Shown piece by piece: positions 1 through 5,907 of a stretch of DNA of 6,304 bases. Source of the DNA: Coriobacteriia bacterium. Its GTDB lineage: Bacteria > Actinomycetota > Coriobacteriia > Anaerosomatales > PALSA-660. The notes under the pieces are model-generated. The model searched no databases. It saw only the letters and a program-made list of their open reading frames with translations, and was not told the origin of the DNA. Position numbers and translations under genes: made by a program. Location of the stretch: contig PKWR01000163.1 of the NCBI GenBank assembly GCA_003133285.1, positions 1 to 6,304 on the forward strand. The letters are read 5' to 3'. Each line of letters begins with the position of its first letter. Within the stretch, counting starts at the first letter, position 1.

Positions 1-131
1 TGCTCCCCCAAGCGGAAGGCCGTCGCTTCGTCGTCGGAGTCGCCCTTGGGTATCCGGACGCGGGAAACGAGCTGAACCGCACGGAGCGCCAGCGCTGTCC
101 CCTCGGCGAGGTCGTGACGTTCGTCGAATGA
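1..131 (+). CDS. Nitroreductase family protein, C-terminal fragment (5' end outside window)
   Basis: The third forward frame is open from the left edge to a TGA at 129-131 and encodes 42 residues. They include FVVGVALGYPD, then an N-x-x-x-x-E-R stretch and the ending EVVTFVE. This 'GxALGYPD ... N-x-x-R/T-x-R-x-P-L-x-E-x-V-x-F' tail is the usual C-terminus of FMN-dependent nitroreductase-fold oxidoreductases, which reduce nitro groups, quinones or related substrates with NAD(P)H in the cytoplasm. Only the tail is present, so the FMN-binding Arg/Ser residues near the N-terminus cannot be checked and the substrate cannot be inferred. The gene points towards the non-coding stretch that follows and has no visible link to the rest of the window. 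The family call rests on recalled motif similarity. Confidence 0.72.
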   Translation, partial: LPQAEGRRFVVGVALGYPDAGNELNRTERQRCPLGEVVTFVE

Positions 132-211
132 CCGTCCCCCGGTGCGCGGGTGGCACGGAGAAGCGCAACCGGGTGGGATGGGGTGCGGACGGGGAGATCG
201 CCGCAGACTCT

Positions 212-235
212 GAAGGGCCGCGAAGCGCGCCCTTC
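212..235 (+). terminator. Candidate terminator hairpin after the nitroreductase gene
   Basis: GAAGGG (212-217) pairs with CCCTTC (230-235) and CGCG (219-222) with CGCG (226-229), with one bulged C and an AAG loop. The result is a 10-bp, very GC-rich stem about 80 nt past the nitroreductase stop. No T-tract follows, so intrinsic termination is only a possibility. A second stem, CCTTCGGG (231-238) with CCCGAAGG (246-253), shares bases with this one and would compete with it. Confidence 0.35.
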
Positions 236-470
236 GGGCGTCGAACCCGAAGGTCACCGTCCTTGCGGCCCGTCGTCCGCGCCGTCCAGGTCGTCCGCGA
301 CTCGCGGACTCATGCCCTCCTTGAAGGCACCCCAGTGATCGCTGGCGCTGTGGGGGTGTCGAAGCCATCGACAAGGTCCCCGGGTGGCCGATGACCAGTC
401 GCCTGCGGACGCTGCGGACGATAACCAGAGCGAGTCCCGAGCGTTTCCACGGTAGTCGCTCTCAGTGCAC

Positions 471-510
471 GATATGCCCTCTGACCTGCGTATTGGCCGG
501 AGGGCATATC
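471..510. repeat. Perfect 11-bp inverted repeat, candidate terminator
   Basis: GATATGCCCTC at 471-481 and its exact reverse complement at 500-510 are separated by 18 nt. The position, 83-122 nt past the minus-strand gene's stop, fits a terminator for that gene. The loop is long and no clear T-tract follows on either strand. It could instead be a protein-binding site or a relic of a mobile-element end. Confidence 0.5.
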
Positions 511-550
511 CATTTCAGTCCCCGCTGTTCCACGCCTTGCGCGCTGTTTC

Positions 551-569
551 TGTTGACACCGTGTTGACA
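551..569. repeat. Tandem TGTTGACA words, 11-bp period
   Basis: TGTTGACA occurs at 551-558 and again at 562-569, starting 11 bp apart, about one helical turn. Both contain a TTGACA hexamer, but no -10-like sequence lies at the right distance on the + strand. A regulatory or recombinase arm-type site is more likely than a promoter. The function is not known. Confidence 0.45.
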
Positions 570-592
570 GCCTCCCAGCAACCTCACCGCAC

Positions 593-1450
593 CTAAGCAG
601 ACGGGCTGCCACCGGGCGGCACATCGAGCCCAGCCGCCATCAGGTGCTCTCTCAACTCCGTCAGCCGGTTTCGCGAGTCCCACTCGGCCTCGCGCTCCCC
701 GGCTCGCGTCCTCGCCGTCAGGTCCAAGTCCGAGAAACGGACAAAGCCGTGCCAGGGGGGAAGCGTGGTGACAGCAAGGTCGCACTTCTCCAAAGCCCTC
801 AATAGCGCGGCATGATCATGCGTGATCAGAAGTGCCCTGCTGTCTGCCTCGCAGGCCCCATTGGATACGCGGACGGTCGCCTGTGTCCACAGCGCGGCAC
901 GTTCGGTGAGGTGGAGCATCACAGCCAGTAGTTCGTCGTCGTCATACGAATCGAGCATCAGCTCACCGAAGCAGATGGCCACAACGTCGCCGGTCTGCGC
1001 CTCAAGGGGGCTACGACACGGTCGCAGCCCGGTCTCGGGGTTCGTGGGCCCCATGTAGACCAACTCGGCATCCACACGGTTCTTCCGCGTGCCATCCCTG
1101 TGAAGTCCGACCACCCTGACGATGGGAGCGTCTAAGCCTGTTCGGACACCGTAGGAGACGCACGCGCGATCGAGCGCTGGCCACCTCGATGGACTCCCGA
1201 TGCCGTGAACGGTCGTGTTGCGCATCGCTCTGCCCTGTCTCCGCGCGACTATGAGCCGGGAGGACAAGAGGATGACCATCGAGAATCCGACGAATGCGGC
1301 AAGGCCGGCCGGCAGCCAGCTGCGAAAGATGATGCTCTCCACAGCCAACAAGACGACCGCCGGCACCCCGATAGCCAGTAGTAGCCCGACAGACCCCCAC
1401 CGGTCTCGGATGGATCGTTCGATGCGCTGATAGAGCGGCTCTCTGACCAT
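593..1450 (-). CDS. HtpX/M48-like membrane protein with degenerate zinc motif (putative pseudo-peptidase)
   Basis: The product is 285 residues, the typical length of HtpX. Two hydrophobic helices lie at about residues 20-42 and 46-68, followed by a basic RRQGRAMR stretch that suggests a cytoplasmic soluble domain. That domain matches the M48 peptidase core in order: a 'DVVAICFGELML' segment where the family has its exposed strand, DDDELLAVMLH (170-180) where the family has ELxAVLxHE, and ACEADSRALL (199-208) where the family has its ExxAD third zinc ligand. The HExxH motif reads H180-L-T-E-R184, so the catalytic Glu and the second zinc His are missing while Glu201 remains. It is therefore probably not an active protease. 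It could be a regulatory or scaffolding relative, or a separate family with a chance resemblance. The ATG at 1450 lacks a strong Shine-Dalgarno. A TATGGT hexamer on the minus strand (1457-1462) ends 6 nt before the ATG, which would fit a leaderless transcript. Confidence 0.62.
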   Translation of the reverse strand: MVREPLYQRIERSIRDRWGSVGLLLAIGVPAVVLLAVESIIFRSWLPAGLAAFVGFSMVILLSSRLIVARRQGRAMRNTTVHGIGSPSRWPALDRACVSYGVRTGLDAPIVRVVGLHRDGTRKNRVDAELVYMGPTNPETGLRPCRSPLEAQTGDVVAICFGELMLDSYDDDELLAVMLHLTERAALWTQATVRVSNGACEADSRALLITHDHAALLRALEKCDLAVTTLPPWHGFVRFSDLDLTARTRAGEREAEWDSRNRLTELREHLMAAGLDVPPGGSPSA

Positions 1451-1498
1451 GTGCCTACCATATCAGCAGCTCCGCGCCTCGCCGCCGGCGCGACGCGA

Positions 1499-1528
1499 GA
1501 ACGGCCGCCCCATCAGGGACGGCCGTTC
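1499..1528 (-). terminator. Strong hairpin between moaD-like gene and membrane-protein gene
   Basis: GAACGGCCG (1499-1507) and CGGCCGTTC (1520-1528) form a perfect 9-bp stem. Inside it, CCC (1509-1511) and GGG (1516-1518) can pair around an ATCA loop. It lies 77-107 nt past the stop of the moaD-like gene and before the next minus-strand gene, so it most likely ends the AOR-moaD transcript. The T-rich flank (TTTCATCTTT) is on the + strand, which would suit + transcription, but no + gene ends here. A weaker nested stem at 1545-1578 (GCGGG/CCCGC around CCGAC/GTCGG) lies in between. Confidence 0.5.
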
Positions 1529-1605
1529 GTTTCATCTTTGGACAGCGGGTACCGACACGGTCGTCGGATGGATCCCGCGAGTCGACCTCGGTGTCTGCGG
1601 TCAGG

Positions 1606-1881
1606 TCATCCTCCGCTCACCAGACCGAAGACCGAGACCTCATCACCGTCCCTTACTTCGGTCTGCAAGCCCTGAGTGCTCAAGGCACGATTCACGGCGA
1701 CCATGCATGTTGCGCCGTAGCCGCTGAGCAACTTCGACACGTCCACGTCACACTGCCCGCACGCGGCCAGCACGTCGGCCAACCGCACAACACCCTCCAC
1801 GGGTACCTCGAAACGGAAGCCGCCGGGCTTGTCGTACCCGAGGTGGCTGGCGACAGGCTGATAGACGTGGACTCCAAGCAT
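1606..1881 (-). CDS. MoaD/ThiS-like sulfur-carrier protein paired with AOR
   Basis: This 91-residue protein has the ubiquitin-like (beta-grasp) pattern of MoaD/ThiS. A strand near the start ends in FRFEVP, then come helix VVRLADVLAAC, the stretch CMVAVNRALS (59-68), DGDEVSVFGLVSGG and a C-terminal Gly-Gly directly before the TGA. In this family the terminal Gly is adenylated by a MoeB-type enzyme and converted to a thiocarboxylate, which supplies sulfur for the dithiolene of molybdopterin. The ATG at 1881 lies 5 nt after the AOR stop, so the two genes are almost certainly co-transcribed and perhaps translationally coupled; the only SD-like bases are the AGG just before the ATG. Small MoaD-like genes beside AOR genes are a recurring arrangement, which supports a role in the AOR tungsto/molybdopterin cofactor. 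A longer start in the same frame runs through the AOR gene and is not credible. Confidence 0.85.
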   Translation of the reverse strand: MLGVHVYQPVASHLGYDKPGGFRFEVPVEGVVRLADVLAACGQCDVDVSKLLSGYGATCMVAVNRALSTQGLQTEVRDGDEVSVFGLVSGG

Positions 1882-1886
1882 CCTGT

Positions 1887-3731
1887 TCAGACCGCGATTC
1901 CCAGCGACTCGATCGTCGCTTGCGTCGGACGACCTTCCGCGTCCCATCCCATGTTCATGTAGTAGCGCTCGACCATCGAAGCGAGGTCCTTCGCAACGCT
2001 GATACCCACGTTGGGGCCGTCCGGATTGGCCTCGAGGATGCGAGGCGACGCCGTGTCCTGCTCCCTCTTGAAGCCGTGTCTGATGTTGAAGAGCTTGAGC
2101 GTCGTGATGTGCCTCCAGCCGCCCTCGAGGATGTCGGCGTCCGTGAGGTCGAGGCCCGTCAGCGCGTTGAGAGCTTCGACCATCCCGGGCAACGCCACGG
2201 TCGTGAAGAAGCAGGTGCCGGCCGCGTCGACGAACGCGTACTTCCGTGCCCACTTGGCCTGGGCATCGGCAAGACCGAGCGGATCGGTGAAGCGCTCCGG
2301 TGGGGTCTCGAGACCGATGTCCGCCTCGGGCAGCATGTCGGCAGGCGAGAAGCCTTCGATCGATCCGAAGTTCGACACCACCTGGCCCATCAGGTATCCC
2401 CACATGCCGCGGACGTCGTGGACGTGCGGAGCGATGCCCTCCCGGATGTAGATCGCGCGCTTCAGCGCCTCGGGACCGATCTTCAGCGCCGTGCGATAGA
2501 CGCCCTCGGCGAGCAGATCTCCGAATCCGTCGCGGTGCGCGATCTTCGGCAGCAGCGCCAGCACGGCCTCGGTGTTGCCCCACGTGAGCTCGAGACCGTC
2601 CGTGTCGTCCTTTGTGAGTACACCGGCCTCGTAGAGTTCCATGACGAGCGAGATGACGAAGGTGCACTCCTTGAGGTCCATGCCCATGCGGTCGTTCACG
2701 TCGCACAGCTTCAAGGTCTCGTTGACGTTGGTGACCCCGATGTTGGCGCCGAAACCCGCCAGGCCCTCGTACTCAGGCTCATCCGTCACAAGACCCTTGT
2801 AGGGCTCAGTCAGTACCTCAAGACGGGTCGAGTGGTGGAGCGGACATGCATGGCAGGGAGTCCGGGTGCTTCCCGTGGATGCCCGCAGTGCGTCCCCGTT
2901 GTACTGCGGGTGCTCATCGAACACCGTGGTGGTGTAGTTCTTGACCGGGAGCCAGCCCGTCACCGCAGCGGGGCTGAGGAACCCGCCGGTTCCCACCGCG
3001 CTCACCGTGGATCCCATGATGGTCTCCTGGCAGCCCTTCTGCCATGCCTTCGCGGCTTCCTTGAACCGCACCTCATCATAGACCGGCACTTTGGCCGTGC
3101 CGTGCGCCACGATCGCTTTCAGGCGCTTTGACCCCATCACCGCGCCGATGCCGTTCGTGGATGCGAAGTGGCCGTAGTCGCTGGAGATGTTGGCGAACCT
3201 GACCATCTTCTCGCCGGCAGGACCGATGCACGCGACGCTTGCCTTCGGTAGGCCCAAGGCCTCTGTCAGATGCGCCTGGGTCTCCTGCGTGTCCATCCCC
3301 ATCACATCACCGGCATCACGGATCTCGACGACACCCTCGTTGATGACGAGATACACCCACTTGGGGGAGATTCCCTGCACGATGATGCCGTCGTACCCGG
3401 CTGCCTTGATGCGTGCACCGAACCACCCGTTCGCCTGTGCGGTGGCCGCCTGGTTGGTGAGCGGGCCCTTCGTGACGACCGTGTACGTTCCCGACCCGGG
3501 AACGGCAGTCCCGCTGAACGGGCCAGCAAGGAACATCAGTCGGTTGCCCTCGTCATACGCACCAACTTCAGCCGGGACTTCCTCCAGAAGGATCCTGCCG
3601 CCCATGGCAGACCCTCCCAGATAGAGCTTCGCCTTCTCCATATCCAGCGGTTCGTCTACGGCTTCTCCGGTCGAGAGGTTCACTCGTAGGAGCTTGCCCA
3701 TGTACCCTCCGCGAATCTGCGCCTCACTCAT
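1887..3731 (-). CDS. Aldehyde:ferredoxin oxidoreductase family protein (W/Mo-bis-pyranopterin enzyme)
   Basis: The product is 614 residues, normal for the family, which oxidises aldehydes to carboxylic acids and passes electrons to ferredoxin or a partner subunit in the anaerobic cytoplasm. The start MSEAQIRGGYMGKLLRVNLS is a classic AOR N-terminus. The N-terminal domain (about 10-213) carries AGPFSGT (69-75), VTKGPLT (86-92) and GIGAVMGSKRLK (194-205). The C-terminal domains carry EPEYEGL near 318-324 and the two pterin-binding motifs D347-x-x-G-M-D352 and D502-x-x-G-T-C507. The iron-sulfur motif is C293-x-x-C296-P-L-H-H300 plus C507; the family norm has Cys where His300 stands, so this cluster would have 3 Cys plus His, or three ligands. 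I chose the ATG at 3731 because the residues before the GYMGK block are conserved in relatives. An alternative ATG at 3701 has GGAGGG just upstream, but closely spaced. No ferredoxin-like subunit gene is visible. The substrate cannot be told. Confidence 0.93.
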   Translation of the reverse strand: MSEAQIRGGYMGKLLRVNLSTGEAVDEPLDMEKAKLYLGGSAMGGRILLEEVPAEVGAYDEGNRLMFLAGPFSGTAVPGSGTYTVVTKGPLTNQAATAQANGWFGARIKAAGYDGIIVQGISPKWVYLVINEGVVEIRDAGDVMGMDTQETQAHLTEALGLPKASVACIGPAGEKMVRFANISSDYGHFASTNGIGAVMGSKRLKAIVAHGTAKVPVYDEVRFKEAAKAWQKGCQETIMGSTVSAVGTGGFLSPAAVTGWLPVKNYTTTVFDEHPQYNGDALRASTGSTRTPCHACPLHHSTRLEVLTEPYKGLVTDEPEYEGLAGFGANIGVTNVNETLKLCDVNDRMGMDLKECTFVISLVMELYEAGVLTKDDTDGLELTWGNTEAVLALLPKIAHRDGFGDLLAEGVYRTALKIGPEALKRAIYIREGIAPHVHDVRGMWGYLMGQVVSNFGSIEGFSPADMLPEADIGLETPPERFTDPLGLADAQAKWARKYAFVDAAGTCFFTTVALPGMVEALNALTGLDLTDADILEGGWRHITTLKLFNIRHGFKREQDTASPRILEANPDGPNVGISVAKDLASMVERYYMNMGWDAEGRPTQATIESLGIAV

Positions 3732-3764
3732 GACTCTGCTTTCTCCCTTCCGCGTTGCCGCAAC

Positions 3765-3784
3765 CATCAGTTGCATCACTGATG
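3765..3784. promoter_or_regulatory. Palindromic operator candidate 1
   Basis: CATCAGT (3765-3771) and ACTGATG (3778-3784) are perfect 7-bp inverted repeats around a 6-bp spacer, giving a 20-bp palindrome. It sits in the 125-bp gap between the AOR start and the regulator start. MarR-type regulators bind palindromes of about this size, usually in the promoter they share with a divergent target. The right arm ends where candidate 2 begins. Confidence 0.6.
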
Positions 3785-3802
3785 TACCATGTGCTTTGGT
3801 AC
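3784..3802. promoter_or_regulatory. Palindromic operator candidate 2
   Basis: GTACCA (3784-3789) and TGGTAC (3797-3802) are perfect 6-bp inverted repeats with a 7-bp spacer. The element shares base 3784 with candidate 1, and its centre is 18-19 bp away from that of candidate 1, about two helical turns, so the two sites would face the same side of the DNA. Its right arm overlaps the proposed -35 of the regulator gene, which suits autorepression. Confidence 0.5.
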
Positions 3803-3823
3803 CCGTCGGCGGACCCGGATAAC
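3796..3823 (+). promoter_or_regulatory. Possible sigma-70-type promoter for the MarR gene
   Basis: TTGGTA at 3796-3801 (4 of 6 to TTGACA) and GATAAC at 3818-3823 (4 of 6 to TATAAT) are 16 bp apart and precede the proposed TTG start by about 33 nt. The -35 is embedded in palindrome 2. The match is modest. No convincing counterpart for the divergent AOR promoter could be picked out. Confidence 0.35.
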
Positions 3824-3843
3824 CGACATCTCCGTTCTGCTCC

Positions 3844-3848
3844 GGAGG
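3844..3848 (+). promoter_or_regulatory. Ribosome-binding site fixing the TTG start of the MarR gene
   Basis: GGAGG at 3844-3848 lies 8 nt before TTG at 3857-3859, ideal Shine-Dalgarno spacing. The upstream in-frame ATGs at 3755 and 3782 have no comparable site and would place both palindromes inside or at the very start of the coding region. Confidence 0.75.
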
Positions 3849-3856
3849 CAACGCAC

Positions 3857-4750
3857 TTGAATGCGCCAGCGCGGCTCGATCTTGACTCATCAGCTCTGAC
3901 TACTCTGGCGCTCCTCCACCAGGCGCTCGCCCGTACCGTAGCCGAGAGCGGCAGTCTCAACGTCACCCAGTACCGGGTCCTCCTCAAGGCGTTCGAACAG
4001 CCGGACCGAGCGCGCATCGGCGATCTTGCCGGCGCGCTCAGCCTGCGCTCGAACGTCGTGACACAAGCAGCCGACCATCTCCAGGCGCTCAGGTTGATCG
4101 AGAGAGTCGGACAGGCGGAAGACGGTCGCCGCATCGCCCTCGTGGTCACACCGGGTGGCCAAGAGCGTATTCGGACGGTCGATGCCGCGCTCTCCGCCCA
4201 CATCGGAGAGGTCTCGCGCCCGCTGTCCCCGGATCAGGCAGCCCAGTTCCGAGAGGCGATCGAATCGGCAGGTGCCGGCATCGAGTGCGCCACCACGACC
4301 CACGTCTCCGCAGTGACTTCCGCATACGTCACGGGAATCGCCGAAGCATACAGGGGCGTGAACGCGGTGCTCGATCAGGCCGCGCGGACGTCGTTCAGCG
4401 AGTGTCGAGTCCTCTTGAATGTCCACGAGGCGGGCGATCGCGCCCGAATCACCGACGTCGCACTCGCACTCGCGCTCCCGACGAGCACGGTGACCCGCGC
4501 TGCGGACCGTCTCGAATCAATGGGCTGGGCGAGGCGCGTGAGCGATCCACTGGACCACCGGGCCGTCTACGTTGAGCCCACCGATGAGGGCGTCCGGGCG
4601 CTCGGCATGCTTCAAGAAGCCCTGGTCTCGTACGGTCGGTGGCGCCTCTACCGACAGCTCAATGAGCGACAGCAGGCCGCCGCCCAAGCCGCGAACAGAC
4701 TGCTCGCCGAGTCGTTGTCGAACACGCGCTCGCAACAGGTCCCAGGCTGA
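3857..4750 (+). CDS. Tandem (fused) MarR-family transcriptional regulator
   Basis: From the TTG at 3857 the product is 297 residues, twice the usual MarR length, and it contains two complete MarR winged-helix domains. Domain 1 (about 14-138) has VTQYRVLLKAF, a recognition helix near 63-78 (LRSNVVTQAADHLQAL), and the wing EDGRRIALVVTPGG with the D-x-R signature at D89/R91. Domain 2 (about 156-288) repeats the layout: FSECRVLLNVHE, PTSTVTRAADRLESMG (208-223), then DHRAVYVEPTDEG with D233/R235. MarR proteins normally work as homodimers, so this chain probably folds as a covalent pseudo-dimer or makes a four-domain dimer. It is transcribed divergently from AOR across a 125-bp gap carrying two palindromes, so it probably regulates AOR-moaD and itself, with a ligand that relieves repression. 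The ligand is unknown. Starts further upstream (ATG 3755 or 3782) are open but lack a ribosome-binding site. Confidence 0.88.
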   Translation: MNAPARLDLDSSALTTLALLHQALARTVAESGSLNVTQYRVLLKAFEQPDRARIGDLAGALSLRSNVVTQAADHLQALRLIERVGQAEDGRRIALVVTPGGQERIRTVDAALSAHIGEVSRPLSPDQAAQFREAIESAGAGIECATTTHVSAVTSAYVTGIAEAYRGVNAVLDQAARTSFSECRVLLNVHEAGDRARITDVALALALPTSTVTRAADRLESMGWARRVSDPLDHRAVYVEPTDEGVRALGMLQEALVSYGRWRLYRQLNERQQAAAQAANRLLAESLSNTRSQQVPG

Positions 4751-4841
4751 CAGCGGTTGCCTGGGTGCGCGTTTGGACGACAGTGCCAGACGGAGTGCTA
4801 GCTTCAAGTCAAGCCAGACCAACCGACGCGAGAAAGACCCT

Positions 4842-4878
4842 CGGGTGCCCACCCGTGACCATCGGGTCGTGCACCCGA
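4842..4878 (+). terminator. Two small GC-rich hairpins downstream of the MarR gene
   Basis: CGGGT/ACCCG (4842-4846 with 4851-4855) and TCGGGT/ACCCGA (4862-4867 with 4873-4878) form two consecutive stems starting about 90 nt after the regulator stop. Neither has a T-tract. They may end the marR transcript. A perfect 10-bp palindrome, CCTTGCAAGG, follows at 4890-4899. No gene is seen between 4751 and 4958. Confidence 0.3.
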
Positions 4879-4958
4879 CGATCAGAAACCCTTGCAAGGT
4901 TCGCAACGCCTGTCGAGAAGATCCATGACTACGCCTGGCACACTTCCATCCAACACAC

Positions 4959-5907
4959 GTGCCGCCCAAGTACAAGCCCGCGACCATCGCCAACTACAAG
5001 TACTACGTCGAACGCTTCATCCTGCCGACGTTCGCGGAGCGCAAGTTCGGCGACCTCGACCCGCTGACGTGGGAGGCCTTCTTCTCCCGCATCGACGAGT
5101 TCGACGGTGCAGACGCGGAACGCAAGAGGAACGAGGGCGTGACGCCCGAGCAGGTGAACACCGTCAAGAAGGTGGTGAAGTCGCTATGCCGGTGGGCGCA
5201 AGCGAGCGGCTACTCGACCGAGAACAACGCAGAGAAAGTGCGGATGGTCACGGTGGAGCACGCGGAGCGAGGCACGCTAACGCCCGCGCAGTTCGAGTTC
5301 GTTTTGGGCTTCGTCGATGAGTACTTCCGAGTCCACATTGCGACCCTCTTCTACGGCGGCGTCCGCGGGTGCGAGCTTGCAGCTCTACCTTGGCGCGACG
5401 TGATGTTCCAGCCCGACGGCTTCGTCGACGTCCGCGTCACCCAGAGCTTGAGTCGCCGCACAATCGGCGCTCCCAAGACCAAGGGATCGGCGCGACTGAT
5501 AACGCTACCGCCGCACCTCGCCGATCTGTTGCGGGCGCATCGCGAGTACCAGGCAATGACACAAGAGCCGCATCCCGACGACCTCGTATTCACGACGCGG
5601 CAAGGCCGCCGACTGAACCTCCAGAACCTGCGGGGGACGGATCCTGTACCCGGCGATCGACCGCGCCAACACGAACCTTGAAGCAAACGGACTGGCGCCA
5701 CTGCCCAAGATCGTCCTCCACAGCTTGCGCCACTCGAATATAACGACCCTCCGTTCGCTCGGCGTGGCCGACATCTCCGTGCAGAAGCACGCCGGCCACG
5801 GGAGCATGCGGATGACCGATCACTACACTCACCTGGACGAGCGCCGCCGCATCGCGGAAGCCCTCGACGTCGCCCACCGCGAGGCGGTGTCGGCCGGCGA
5901 ACGCGGA
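4959..5907 (+). pseudogene. Tyrosine recombinase/phage-type integrase, frameshifted and N-terminally truncated
   Basis: The first frame (4959-5681) starts at a GTG with no Shine-Dalgarno. It encodes most of a SAM-like core-binding domain (ATIANYKYYVERFILPTF...), then catalytic Arg136 in GGVRGCELAAL and Lys175 in KTKGSARLI. After NLQNLR it runs into unrelated residues and a stop at 5679-5681. The rest is in the next frame: HSLRH (HxxR, 5719-5730), GH-G-S-M-R-M (His codon 5797-5799) and the nucleophile in DHYTHL (Tyr codon 5824-5826). Removing one G from the GGGGG at 5632-5636 joins both parts into a protein of about 316 residues with the full R-K-H-R-H-Y set. The N-terminal arm-binding region and first helix expected in phage integrases are missing, and an in-frame stop lies at 4926-4928. 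The right end is approximate because the second frame has no stop. As read, it is inactive; a sequencing error in the G-run is possible. Confidence 0.85.

Larger units (their letters stand above)
132..592. other. Non-coding stretch with several inverted repeats
   Basis: About 460 bp separates the nitroreductase stop from the stop of the minus-strand membrane protein. Short open frames exist on both strands, but they are rich in Arg, Pro and Gly, have no ribosome-binding site and match no family I know. They look like GC-rich chance frames. What can be seen is structural: overlapping hairpins at 212-253, a perfect 11-bp inverted repeat at 471-510, a tandem 9-mer CTGCGGACG at 403-411 and 412-420, and two TGTTGACA words at 551-569. 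The two flanking genes converge on this region, so it should hold terminators for both. Confidence 0.6.

Noticed and set aside
231..253. Stem with TCGAA in its loop, resembling a tRNA T-arm
   Set aside because: The stem is 8 bp rather than 5, and no acceptor, D or anticodon arm can be assembled around it.
128..394. 88-residue + strand frame after the nitroreductase
   Set aside because: It overlaps the nitroreductase stop, has no ribosome-binding site and contains the 212-253 hairpins. The composition looks random.
1606..2706. 366-residue minus-strand frame containing the MoaD-like protein at its end
   Set aside because: All of it upstream of the Met at 1881 overlaps AOR in another frame and is Arg/His/Gly-rich. 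Only the last 91 residues are a real protein.
1920..3131. 403-residue open frame on the + strand
   Set aside because: It lies wholly antisense to the AOR gene, whose motifs are unmistakable. Its Arg/Val/His/Asp-rich product is typical of a GC-rich shadow frame.
3755..3856. Longer N-terminus for the MarR protein from ATG 3755 or 3782
   Set aside because: There is no ribosome-binding site at either ATG, the extra residues resemble nothing in MarR proteins, and both palindromes would fall in or at the start of the coding region.
3732..3890. 53-residue N-terminal extension of AOR from ATG 3890
   Set aside because: It would overlap the regulator start and the palindromes, and AOR proteins start close to the GGYMGK block.
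3890..4426. 178-residue minus-strand frame, plus a 159-residue one at 3724-4203
   Set aside because: Both are antisense to the MarR domains, with no ribosome-binding site or recognisable family.
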